Part shown: positions 1-5,372 of the stretch, in pieces | How the letters are laid out: the number at the start of each line of letters is the position of its first letter | How positions within the stretch are numbered: position 1 is the stretch's first letter | Assembly (NCBI GenBank): GCA_020441225.1 | Contig: JAGRMP010000299.1 | Location: 1,534-6,905, forward strand | Reading direction: 5' to 3' | DNA length: 5,372 bases | Origin: Maritimibacter sp. | GTDB lineage: Bacteria > Pseudomonadota > Alphaproteobacteria > Rhodobacterales > Rhodobacteraceae | Notes under the pieces: model-generated | Database searches by the model: none | Seen by the model: only the letters and a program-made list of their open reading frames with translations | What the model was told of the DNA's origin: nothing | Position numbers and translations under genes: made by a program

Positions 1-797
1 CCATGCGGCGCGGCCCCGCCGTAAGTGTCGACGATGATCTTGCGGCCCGTGAGCCCCGCGTCGCCATCCGGCCCGCCGATCACGAAAGCCCCGGTCGGGT
101 TCACGTGCCAGACGGTGTCGGCGGTCAGCCAGCCCTCGGGCAGGACTTCTTCGATATAGGGGGCGACCACGGCGCGCACGTCATCCGACGTCATCGCCGG
201 ATCGAGATGCTGGGTCGAGAGCACAACCTGGCTCACGCCCACCGGCTGGCCGCCTTCGTAGCGCAGCGAGAGCTGGCTCTTCGCGTCCGGCCCGAGGCTC
301 GGTTCGCCGCCCGATTTGCGCACCTCGGCGAGGCGGCGCAGGATCGCGTGGGCATAGAGGATCGGCGCCGGCATCAGTTCCGGGGTCTCGTTCACGGCAT
401 AGCCGAACATGATCCCCTGGTCGCCCGCGCCCTCTTCCTTGCCTTCGGCCGCATCGACACCCTGGGCGATATGGGCCGACTGGCCGTGCAGGAGGTTGGT
501 GACCTCGACATTGCGCCAGTCGAACCCGTCCTGTTCGTAGCCGATATCCTTGATGCAATCGCGCACGATGGTGTCGACGCGATCCTTCATCGCCAATACC
601 CTGTCCTCGGTCGACATCTTGACCTCGCCGCCAACCACGACACGGTTGGTGGTGGCAAAGGTTTCGCAGGCGACCCGGGCCTCGGGCTCCTCGGTCAGAA
701 ACGCATCGAGGACGGCGTCGGAGATCCGGTCGCAAACCTTGTCGGGATGCCCCTCGGAGACCGATTCCGAGGTGAAGATGTAGTTCTGTCGGGACAT
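1..797 (-). CDS. metK: S-adenosylmethionine synthetase (methionine adenosyltransferase), 3' end beyond the window
   Basis: Makes S-adenosylmethionine from ATP and methionine in the cytoplasm; the family is a homotetramer using Mg2+ and K+. Reading the minus strand from ATG at 797 gives [20 protein letters not shown], with the ATP-binding GHPDK at residues 16-20. The family signature [12 protein letters not shown] follows at 123-134, and the conserved [11 protein letters not shown] at 251-261. About 265 residues are visible of a usual 385-395, so the C-terminal third, including the GGGAFSGKD loop, lies off the left edge. The start is fixed by GGAG (806-809), 8 nt upstream. That GGAG is also the 3' strand of a SAM/SAH riboswitch pseudoknot, so translation should fall when SAM or SAH is abundant. 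It lies 67 nt downstream of lnt. Identification is very secure. Confidence 0.97.
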   Translation of the reverse strand, partial: MSRQNYIFTSESVSEGHPDKVCDRISDAVLDAFLTEEPEARVACETFATTNRVVVGGEVKMSTEDRVLAMKDRVDTIVRDCIKDIGYEQDGFDWRNVEVTNLLHGQSAHIAQGVDAAEGKEEGAGDQGIMFGYAVNETPELMPAPILYAHAILRRLAEVRKSGGEPSLGPDAKSQLSLRYEGGQPVGVSQVVLSTQHLDPAMTSDDVRAVVAPYIEEVLPEGWLTADTVWHVNPTGAFVIGGPDGDAGLTGRKIIVDTYGGAAPH

Positions 798-803
798 GAG
801 AAG

Positions 804-849
804 TGCTCCATTGAAAACCTGCCGCCACGCCAGGAAGCCGTTGTGACGG
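804..849 (-). ncRNA. SAM/SAH riboswitch controlling metK
   Basis: A short H-type pseudoknot aptamer in the metK leader. Stem P1 is CCGTCAC (849-843) with GTGGCGG (828-822), 7 bp including one G-U. The loop AACGGCTTCCTGGC (842-829) matches the SAM/SAH class. Its GCTTCC (838-833) can pair with GGAGC (809-805), with one U bulged, forming the pseudoknot. GGAGC includes the metK Shine-Dalgarno, so ligand binding should hide the ribosome binding site and switch translation off. The class is known almost only in Rhodobacterales upstream of metK, which fits the position here. The linker from P1 to the pseudoknot strand is 12 nt (821-810), longer than the short linker I recall in structurally studied members. 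Sequence and position match are strong; binding is inferred. Confidence 0.92.
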
Positions 850-861
850 TGTAGACGTCCC

Positions 862-890
862 GCGTTAGCCTTCGCCCGGCCGCCGGTCAA
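862..890 (-). promoter_or_regulatory. candidate sigma-70 promoter for metK, overlapping the lnt stop codon
   Basis: On the minus strand TTGACC (890-885), five of six matches to the -35 consensus, is followed after 17 nt by TAACGC (867-862), a weak -10. The first three bases of the -10 are the lnt stop codon. Transcription would start near 858-855, just before riboswitch stem P1 at 849, which is where a metK-specific leader should begin. Spacing and position are persuasive, but the -10 match is poor. metK could also be read through from lnt, since there is no terminator between them. Confidence 0.45.
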
Positions 891-2502
891 CTGGTTTCCG
901 GGCCCGAAAGACCGCAAATCCGGCCAGCGCCGCGGCAATCGCCACGATCAGCGGCCAATCGCCGACTCTCGCATAGATCGTCGCCGATCTGGCACCGGGC
1001 AGATCGGCGTCGAGGTGACCGGCCTCGTTGAGGGGCAGGCTGGCGGTGATCCGGCCGCGCGGGTCGATCACCGCGCTGACACCGGTATTGGCGGCACGCA
1101 CCACCGGCAGGCCGAACTCGATCGCCCGGAACCGGGCCTGGACGAGATGCTGGTAGGGACCGGAAAAGGCCCCGAACCAGGCGTCGTTGGTGATCTGCAG
1201 AACCCAGTCGGCGCGCGCGCCCTCCGGACGCAGCGCGGCGCGCAAGTCGCGCGGGAAGATCGCTTCGTAGCAGATCAGGGGCAAGGCGGTGCCAAGCCGG
1301 CCGGGCAACGTGAGCAGCTGCGCCCCGGGCCCGCGCGAATAGCCGTAGCCGTCGCGTGCGGCGAGCCCGTTGATCCCGAGACTGCCGAAGAGGTCGCCGA
1401 GCGGAACGTATTCGCCGAAGGGCACGATGTGGTGCTTGTCGTAGACCGCCTCAGGCGCGCCGCCGGGACCGAACAGGACCAGCGAATTGTAGGCGCGCGT
1501 CCCCTCGAGCCGCCGGATGCCGGCAATCACCGGGGCGGGCGCGGCGGCACCGGCGATCTCGGCCTGCACTTCGGGGTAGTCCCCGAGCAGGGTCGGCACA
1601 GCGGTCTCGGGCCAGATCACCAGCTCCGGCGGCGCGCCCTCGGGCGGGGCGGCGGTGAGCGCCAGCGCGCGGTCGTAGAAGGTGGCGATCCAGTCGGGGT
1701 CCCACTTGAGGTGCTGCGTCGCGTTGGGCTGGACGAGACGGAGGCGCACGGGATCCTGCGGCGGCACGACCTCGCCACCCAGCGCCAGCCCGCCGAGGCC
1801 GAAGGCCGAGGCCAAAATGGCCGCGCCAGCGGCCACCGCGGCCGCGAAGCGGCCGCCCCCCCTGCCCTCGGCCGCGAAGCGGCTGCCCCCCCAGGCACAG
1901 GACAGGCGCGCGATCAGCGCGCCGCCCGCGAAGCTCGCCACCGAGAGGCCGAAGGCACCGATGTACCTGGCCAGCCCCGCAACGGCCGTGTCGATCCAGA
2001 CGAGCCCGGGTCCGCCCCAGGGGAAGCCGGTCCACAGATGCGCGCGCAGGAGCTCCATCGCCCCCATCGCCGCGGCGAAAGCGAGCCAGCCGAACCGGTC
2101 CCGGCGCGGGCCCGGCGGCGCCAGCCAGTGAGCGAGCGCAAAGCCCGCGCCCCAGAACAGCGCCATGCCGCCCGCCATGAAGAACCAGGCGAACGGCGCC
2201 ATCCAGCCGTGCCGCGCGATATCGATCAGGAAGGGCTGGATGATCCAGACCAGGGTGAAACCGAAATAGCCGAGCCCGACGGCCCAGCCCGCGAGCGCCG
2301 CGCGGCGCAGCGACGGCGCCGCTCCAAGGATCACATGGCCGAAAGCCAGCCCCGCGAGCAGCAGCGGCCAGAGGTTGAACGGCGCCTGACCGAACCCTGA
2401 GATGAAACCGGCGAGCAGGCCGGCCGCCAGCACCCGCCGCGGCCGCCGGGCGATCCAGGCGACCGGCCCGGCCAGCGCGGCGGAGCTCGGTTCAGCCGGC
2501 AT
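865..2502 (-). CDS. lnt: apolipoprotein N-acyltransferase
   Basis: Inner-membrane enzyme that adds the third acyl chain to the N-terminal cysteine of lipoproteins, using phospholipid as donor; the last step of lipoprotein maturation. The chosen start at 2502 gives 545 residues ([12 protein letters not shown]...). An in-frame ATG at 2559 would add 19 residues buried inside corC and not resembling the family. Hydrophobic segments fill roughly residues 23-240, and a last one lies at about 516-535. The nitrilase-like domain carries the catalytic triad: Glu299 in VIWPETAVP, Lys356 in [15 protein letters not shown] and Cys411 in [11 protein letters not shown]. The start overlaps the corC end by 11 nt and has no clear Shine-Dalgarno, suggesting translational coupling. 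An internal 30-bp tandem duplication encodes [16 protein letters not shown] at residues 205-221. Somewhat longer than E. coli Lnt (512). Confidence 0.96.
   Translation of the reverse strand: MPAEPSSAALAGPVAWIARRPRRVLAAGLLAGFISGFGQAPFNLWPLLLAGLAFGHVILGAAPSLRRAALAGWAVGLGYFGFTLVWIIQPFLIDIARHGWMAPFAWFFMAGGMALFWGAGFALAHWLAPPGPRRDRFGWLAFAAAMGAMELLRAHLWTGFPWGGPGLVWIDTAVAGLARYIGAFGLSVASFAGGALIARLSCAWGGSRFAAEGRGGGRFAAAVAAGAAILASAFGLGGLALGGEVVPPQDPVRLRLVQPNATQHLKWDPDWIATFYDRALALTAAPPEGAPPELVIWPETAVPTLLGDYPEVQAEIAGAAAPAPVIAGIRRLEGTRAYNSLVLFGPGGAPEAVYDKHHIVPFGEYVPLGDLFGSLGINGLAARDGYGYSRGPGAQLLTLPGRLGTALPLICYEAIFPRDLRAALRPEGARADWVLQITNDAWFGAFSGPYQHLVQARFRAIEFGLPVVRAANTGVSAVIDPRGRITASLPLNEAGHLDADLPGARSATIYARVGDWPLIVAIAAALAGFAVFRARKPVDRRPGEG
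1841..1900. repeat. imperfect 30-bp tandem repeat inside lnt
   Basis: Two 30-bp units, 1841-1870 and 1871-1900, both begin GCCGCGAAGCGG on the plus strand. They differ at one base in their first 22 (CCG against CTG after the shared block), then diverge. The reading frame is kept: on the minus strand they encode [10 protein letters not shown] and [10 protein letters not shown], just before a hydrophobic segment ahead of the nitrilase domain. The pattern suggests an old in-frame slippage duplication in very GC-rich DNA. Confidence 0.6.
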
Positions 2503-3388
2503 CCGTCGCCGAGGCGGGCAGCCGCACGCGCAGGCGCTTGATCCGGCGCGGGTCGGCATCGACCACTTCGAATTCGCAGCCCGAGGGATGGTCGATCACT
2601 TCGCCCCGCGCGGGCACATGGCCGGAATAGAGGAAGACGACGCCGCCCAGCGTGTCGATCTCCTCGTCGTCCTCGTCATAGCCGCGCAGCCGCACGCCCG
2701 CCTCGGCCTCGAATTCCTCAAGCGGCGCCCGCGCTTCGGCAAGGTAGGTGCCGGGTTTTTCCAGCGCCCAGAGCGCGCCTTCCTCGAGGTCGTGCTCGTC
2801 CTCGATCTCGCCGATCACCTGTTCGATCAGGTCCTCGATGGTCACGAGCCCGTCGACCCCGCCGTATTCGTCGATCACCAGCGCCATATGGGTACGGTCG
2901 CTCTGCATCTTCTGCAAGAGCACGCCGATCGGCATCGAGGGCGGCGCGAACAGGAGCGGCCGCAACAGGCTCGTGAGGTCGAAATCCTTGGACTTGTCGC
3001 CGTTGAACCCGTGCCTGAGCGCGAGATCCTTGAGGTGCACGAGCCCCACGGGACTGTCGAGCGTGCCGCGAAACACCGGCAGCCGGGTCAGCCCCGAGGA
3101 GCGGAAAACCTCGACCAGGTCGTCCTTGGAAATGTCTTCCGCGACCGAGACGATCTCCGCCTTGGGCAGCATCACGTCCTCGACGCGCATCCGGCGCAAG
3201 TTCAGCATCCCGGGCGGCGGCATCGCCACCGGATCGCCCGACAGCGCCGGGATCTCGACGTCGCCGTCTTCGTCTTCTGAAGGGCTCAGCGCCCCGATCA
3301 AACGGCCGAACAACCCGGCCGGCCTACTCTCACTGTCGTCCTGCGCGCCATGCGCCGCGCCAGACGACCCGTCGCTCGTCTCTCCCAT
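2492..3388 (-). CDS. corC: CBS-pair/CorC_HlyC domain protein
   Basis: Soluble member of the CorC/HlyC (YbeX) family. Members are linked to magnesium/cobalt efflux and, through the conserved ybeY-corC-lnt neighbourhood, to ribosome and envelope homeostasis; the exact role is not settled. The 298 residues include an acidic N-terminal stretch (SPSEDEDGDVE, 35-45) and a first CBS repeat at about 68-125 starting RVEDVMLPKAEIV. The second CBS repeat is at about 140-192, with MALVIDEYGGVDGLVTIEDL. The C-terminal transporter-associated domain at about 205-290 contains IDTLGGVVFLYSGHVPARGE. There is no DUF21 membrane domain, as in E. coli CorC (292 residues). GGAAGG (3398-3393), 4 nt before the ATG, fixes the start. 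It lies 36 nt after ybeY and overlaps lnt by 11 nt, so it is the middle gene of an operon. Confidence 0.94.
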   Translation of the reverse strand: MGETSDGSSGAAHGAQDDSESRPAGLFGRLIGALSPSEDEDGDVEIPALSGDPVAMPPPGMLNLRRMRVEDVMLPKAEIVSVAEDISKDDLVEVFRSSGLTRLPVFRGTLDSPVGLVHLKDLALRHGFNGDKSKDFDLTSLLRPLLFAPPSMPIGVLLQKMQSDRTHMALVIDEYGGVDGLVTIEDLIEQVIGEIEDEHDLEEGALWALEKPGTYLAEARAPLEEFEAEAGVRLRGYDEDDEEIDTLGGVVFLYSGHVPARGEVIDHPSGCEFEVVDADPRRIKRLRVRLPASATDAG

Positions 3389-3392
3389 CTGT

Positions 3393-3398
3393 CCTTCC
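3393..3398 (-). promoter_or_regulatory. Shine-Dalgarno of corC
   Basis: GGAAGG on the minus strand, 4 nt before ATG at 3388. It lies in the 36-nt ybeY-corC spacer and decides the corC start. Confidence 0.6.
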
Positions 3399-3424
3399 AG
3401 TGGTGTCTCTCCAGGGCCGGCGCC

Positions 3425-3913
3425 TTACGCGCCCGCCTCTCCATATGGGTCTGCAATGCCCAGCTTGCCAAGTATTTCCACTTCGAGCGCTTCCATAAGC
3501 CCTGCATCTTTGTCGTCGATGTGGTCATAACCCAACAAATGTAAGGTTCCGTGCACCAGAAGATGGGTCACATGCTCCGCAAACGGCTTGCCCGCGGCCG
3601 CGGCTTCCCGCGCGCAGGTCTCGTAGGCGATGGCGATGTCGCCGAGCTCAGGGTCCCCGGGCGGCAGCGGATCGCCCCCGGGCTGCTCGGCCCCGCGCTC
3701 TTCGGACGGCCAGGACAGCACATTGGTCGGCGCGGGTTTGCCCCGGAAACCGGCGTTGAGCCCGGCTATGCGCGCGTCGTCGCAGGCGAGCAGGCTGATC
3801 TCGGCGCCATCGATGCCGAGACGGTCGAGCGCCGCCGCGCAGGCCCGCTCGGCCAGCGCCTCGAGCCCCGCCGCCGTCCAGCGCGCGTCTTCGATGATGG
3901 TGTCCACGATCAT
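3425..3913 (-). CDS. ybeY: endoribonuclease YbeY, 16S rRNA 3'-end maturation and ribosome quality control
   Basis: Zinc-dependent single-strand endoribonuclease acting on 16S rRNA 3' processing and late ribosome quality control. The signature HGTLHLLGYDH places the three zinc-binding histidines (H-x3-H-x5-H) at residues 121, 125 and 131. The conserved FRGKPAPTNVLSW block at 56-68 carries Arg57, and GDIAIAYE lies at 91-98. The start at 3913 (MIVDTIIEDARW, 162 residues) is preferred: GAGG lies 6 nt upstream of it. The in-frame ATG at 3925, four codons earlier, has GGAG only 1 nt away. A Gly/Pro-rich insert, EERGAEQPGGDPLPPGDPE (72-90), lengthens the protein compared with E. coli. It heads the ybeY-corC-lnt cluster and diverges from the transporter, so its promoter should lie in 3914-4004, but I recognise none. 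Confidence 0.95.
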   Translation of the reverse strand: MIVDTIIEDARWTAAGLEALAERACAAALDRLGIDGAEISLLACDDARIAGLNAGFRGKPAPTNVLSWPSEERGAEQPGGDPLPPGDPELGDIAIAYETCAREAAAAGKPFAEHVTHLLVHGTLHLLGYDHIDDKDAGLMEALEVEILGKLGIADPYGEAGA

Positions 3914-3956
3914 GGCGCGCCTCATACTCCGGTGCGGGGCCCGCGCCTAGCCCCTC

Positions 3957-3984
3957 TTGCACCCTCTCGAACGGCTGGTATGGT
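3957..3984 (+). promoter_or_regulatory. candidate promoter for the riboswitch-transporter transcript
   Basis: TTGCAC (3957-3962), a 16-nt spacer, then TATGGT (3979-3984). The -10 matches four of six consensus bases and is preceded by TGG, an extended -10 TGn. The predicted start near 3991 is just upstream of the first aptamer stem at 4005, as expected for a riboswitch leader. The -35 matches only TTG. Inferred from sequence and position alone. Confidence 0.45.
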
Positions 3985-4004
3985 CGCCCTGCCCATCCAT
4001 ATGA

Positions 4005-4104
4005 GCGGCTAGGGTTCCGTTGCCGGGTGTCACCGGCAGGTCTGGACCGAGCGCCGCGCAAAGCCGCAGGCCGACACCTGTCAGACGAAAAGACTCGGGG
4101 GGGA
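4005..4104 (+). ncRNA. ykkC-family (guanidine-I-like) riboswitch aptamer upstream of the EamA transporter
   Basis: Block one, CTAGGGTTCCG (4009-4019), is the hallmark of the ykkC class. It leads into a perfect 6-bp hairpin TGCCGG/CCGGCA (4021-4026 with 4033-4038). Block two, GGTCTGGACCGAG (4039-4051), follows at once and differs from the usual GGUCUGGUCCGAG at one base. The outer stem closes as GCGGC (4005-4009) with GCCGC (4053-4057), or as GCGGCT with AGCCGC (4062-4067). Further on, GACAC (4073-4077), GACGAAAAG (4084-4092) and CTCGGGGG (4094-4101) stand where the class has ACACGG, GACAAAAG and CCCGGGAG. Known ykkC RNAs sense guanidine, ppGpp, PRPP or nucleoside diphosphates; guanidine-I often controls small efflux pumps. 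Class membership is well supported; the ligand is inferred and uncertain because the 3' part deviates. Confidence 0.8.
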
Positions 4105-4109
4105 TGGAG

Positions 4110-4127
4110 GGCATGATTTGTCATGCC
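4110..4127 (+). promoter_or_regulatory. perfect 7-bp inverted repeat in the transporter leader, possible expression platform
   Basis: GGCATGA (4110-4116), TTTG loop, TCATGCC (4121-4127), between the aptamer and the Shine-Dalgarno. A G-run at 4097-4103 and CCCC at 4131-4134 flank it and could extend the stem, leaving GAGAGG right at the base. This fits a platform controlling translation. There is no U-tract, so it is not an intrinsic terminator. A protein operator is the alternative. Confidence 0.5.
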
Positions 4128-4135
4128 TGACCCCT

Positions 4136-4141
4136 GAGAGG
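4136..4141 (+). promoter_or_regulatory. Shine-Dalgarno of the EamA transporter
   Basis: GAGAGG, 4 nt before ATG 4146. It decides the start and lies just after the CCCC that may pair with the G-run of the riboswitch. Confidence 0.7.
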
Positions 4142-4145
4142 AAAC

Positions 4146-4997
4146 ATGTCTGCACTCGGCTTCACCCTGGTCCTCGCCGCAGCCTTCTGCCACGCCACCT
4201 GGAACTATTTCGTCAAGCGCCTCAACGCCGGGCCGGAGCTCATCTGGCTGTTCTCGGCGGTCACGGTCGTGCTCTACGCCCCGCTCGCGCTCTGGTTCGC
4301 CTTGGATTGGGCGGCCACGCTCTCGGGCATCGCGGTGATCGCGGTGAGCGCGTTTCTGCATCTCGCCTATTTCGTCCTGTTGCAGCGCGCCTACCGGGCC
4401 GGCGATCTCTCGGTGATCTATCCGACCGCGCGGGCGACCGGCCCGGTGCTGTCCACGAGCTTCGCCGTCGCGGTCCTTGGTGCGCCGATGAACCCGCAGA
4501 TGGCGGCGGGCGGCCTGATCGTGGTGTTCGGCGTGCTGATGCTGACCGGCGGGCGCAGGCATGGCGGCCCGCGGATCGGCGTGTCGCTGGGGTTCGGCCT
4601 CGCGGTGGGCACCCTCATCGGTGCCTACACGGTCTGGGACGCGCGCGCCGTGGCGCTGCTCGCGATCCCGCCGCTACTGCTCGACTATGTCTCGAGCTTC
4701 GGGCGCAGCCTGGTTCTGGCCCCGCTCGCGCGCCGGCGCTGGCCGAGCGTGCGCGCGCTGTGGCGCGACCACCGGAACGAGGTGATCGTGATCGCGGTCT
4801 TCAACCCGCTCGCCTATATCCTGGTGCTGGTCGCGCTCACCTTTACCCCGGTGAGCTACGTCGCCCCGATCCGGGAAATCTCGGTGCTCATCACCGTGCT
4901 GATGGGCAGCTTCCTGCTCGGCGAAGGGCAACTGGCCCGGCGCCTTGGCTGGGCAGGCGTGATCCTGGCCGGTGTCGCGGTGCTGGCAACGGGCTGA
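4146..4997 (+). CDS. EamA-family DMT-superfamily transporter (probable metabolite exporter)
   Basis: An integral membrane protein of 283 residues with about ten hydrophobic segments, the EamA two-repeat form of the drug/metabolite transporter superfamily. Segments lie near 4-22, 32-52, 60-80, 95-112, 118-135, 145-163, 166-185, 212-232, 238-258 and 266-282. The first repeat holds AGDLSVIYPTARATGPVL (85-102). The second holds the matching YVAPIREISVLIT...LLGE (238-260), typical of EamA carriers. TM1 has His16 and Asn20 but no buried glutamate like that of the small SMR guanidine exporters, so substrate cannot be read from the sequence. It is divergent from ybeY and meets phoH tail to tail, 6 nt apart, so it is an independent unit. 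The upstream ykkC-like riboswitch suggests expression follows a small metabolite, possibly guanidine. Family call is secure; substrate unknown. Confidence 0.9.
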   Translation: MSALGFTLVLAAAFCHATWNYFVKRLNAGPELIWLFSAVTVVLYAPLALWFALDWAATLSGIAVIAVSAFLHLAYFVLLQRAYRAGDLSVIYPTARATGPVLSTSFAVAVLGAPMNPQMAAGGLIVVFGVLMLTGGRRHGGPRIGVSLGFGLAVGTLIGAYTVWDARAVALLAIPPLLLDYVSSFGRSLVLAPLARRRWPSVRALWRDHRNEVIVIAVFNPLAYILVLVALTFTPVSYVAPIREISVLITVLMGSFLLGEGQLARRLGWAGVILAGVAVLATG

Positions 4998-5003
4998 AGC
5001 GCC

Positions 5004-5372
5004 CTACTTCGCCGGGTCCGCCCGGTCGTAGGCGTCGATGATCTTCGCGACCAGCGGATGGCGCACCACGTCCTTGGAGGTGAAGTAGTTGAACGAGATG
5101 TCGTCGATGCCCTTCAGGAGCTTCTCGGCGTCGTGCAGGCCGGAAAACACCCCGCGCGGCAGGTCCACCTGGGACCGGTCGCCGGTGATGACCATCCGGC
5201 TGCCCTCGCCCAGGCGGGTGAGGAACATTTTCATCTGCATCGTCGTCGCGTTCTGCGCCTCGTCGAGCACCACGAAGGCACGGCTGAGCGTGCGCCCGCG
5301 CATGAAGGCGAGCGGCGCGATCTCGATACGCTTTTCCTCGATCAGCTTCGCCACCTGCTTGCCCGGCAGGAA
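5004..5372 (-). CDS. phoH: PhoH-like ATPase, C-terminal part; 5' end beyond the window
   Basis: Cytoplasmic P-loop ATPase of the PhoH/PhoL (YbeZ) family. Its partner genes ybeY and corC point to RNA or ribosome-linked work; its biochemical role is poorly defined. The visible 122 residues begin [20 protein letters not shown]. They contain [20 protein letters not shown], with the Walker B DEAQN at visible residues 37-41, then [19 protein letters not shown] and SQVDLPRG. The Walker A P-loop should lie off the right edge. The frame is open to the window edge, so no start is chosen; the in-window GTG at 5354 is internal. Stop is TAG at 5006-5004. Usually phoH runs straight into ybeY; here the transporter cassette separates them by about 1.1 kb. 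Confidence 0.96.
   Translation of the reverse strand, partial: FLPGKQVAKLIEEKRIEIAPLAFMRGRTLSRAFVVLDEAQNATTMQMKMFLTRLGEGSRMVITGDRSQVDLPRGVFSGLHDAEKLLKGIDDISFNYFTSKDVVRHPLVAKIIDAYDRADPAK

Noticed and set aside
1015..2400. Long plus-strand open frame of 461 codons antisense to lnt
   Set aside because: Composition is Arg/Glu/Pro-rich, typical of the antisense of a GC-rich gene; no domain, no good ribosome binding site, and lnt on the other strand has full catalytic motifs.
2402..3280. Plus-strand open frame antisense to corC
   Set aside because: Shadow frame of a well-recognised gene; low-complexity His/Arg/Val product.
4021..4038. TGCCGG/CCGGCA hairpin as an intrinsic terminator or operator
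   Set aside because: No U-tract, and its position exactly between the two ykkC conserved blocks explains it as the riboswitch inner stem.
4113..4130. Five-codon ORF ATG ATT TGT CAT GCC TGA in the leader, after GGAGG
   Set aside because: The ATG is part of the inverted repeat and only 2 nt from the purine run; better explained as a hairpin than a leader peptide.
3648..4562. Minus-strand open frame of 304 codons spanning ybeY, the leader and the transporter
   Set aside because: Crosses the riboswitch and two recognised genes in other frames; Arg/Gly-rich with no recognisable family.
4991..5010. GGGC/GCCC and GAAG/CTTC mini-stems between the transporter and phoH stops, as a bidirectional terminator
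   Set aside because: Stems of only 4 bp, no T-run on either side, and mostly within coding sequence.

Overview
The window is about two-thirds G+C and looks like chromosomal DNA of an alphaproteobacterium, most likely Rhodobacterales (Roseobacter/Rhodobacter group). The evidence is the phoH-ybeY-corC-lnt-metK gene order, the character of the proteins, and a SAM/SAH-type riboswitch in front of metK, a class known almost only from that order. There are no tRNA, rRNA, CRISPR or insertion-sequence signatures.

Layout, left to right. metK (minus strand, 3' end cut by the window edge) lies at 1-797. A 67-bp gap carries a compact SAM/SAH riboswitch whose pseudoknot covers the metK ribosome binding site, with a candidate promoter just upstream that overlaps the lnt stop codon. 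Then come lnt (apolipoprotein N-acyltransferase), corC (CBS-pair protein) and ybeY (16S rRNA maturation endoribonuclease), all on the minus strand. corC and lnt overlap by 11 nt, and ybeY and corC are 36 nt apart, so these three form an operon. At the far right is the C-terminal part of phoH, also minus strand.

Between phoH and ybeY, on the plus strand, sits an EamA/DMT-family membrane transporter (4146-4997) with its own 232-bp upstream region. That region holds the most interesting element: a ykkC-family (guanidine-I-like) riboswitch at about 4005-4104. It is recognised by the conserved blocks CTAGGGTTCCG and GGTCTGGACCGAG around a 6-bp hairpin, closed by a GC-rich outer stem. A candidate promoter lies just upstream. 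Downstream are a 7-bp inverted repeat and a good Shine-Dalgarno before the transporter start. Several otherwise invariant core positions differ from the usual guanidine-I consensus, so the ligand is not settled.

Together, the minus-strand genes are housekeeping (rRNA maturation, envelope lipoprotein acylation, methyl-donor synthesis). The transporter with its riboswitch looks like a self-contained regulated export cassette placed between phoH and ybeY, which are usually adjacent. metK is separately feedback-controlled by SAM.
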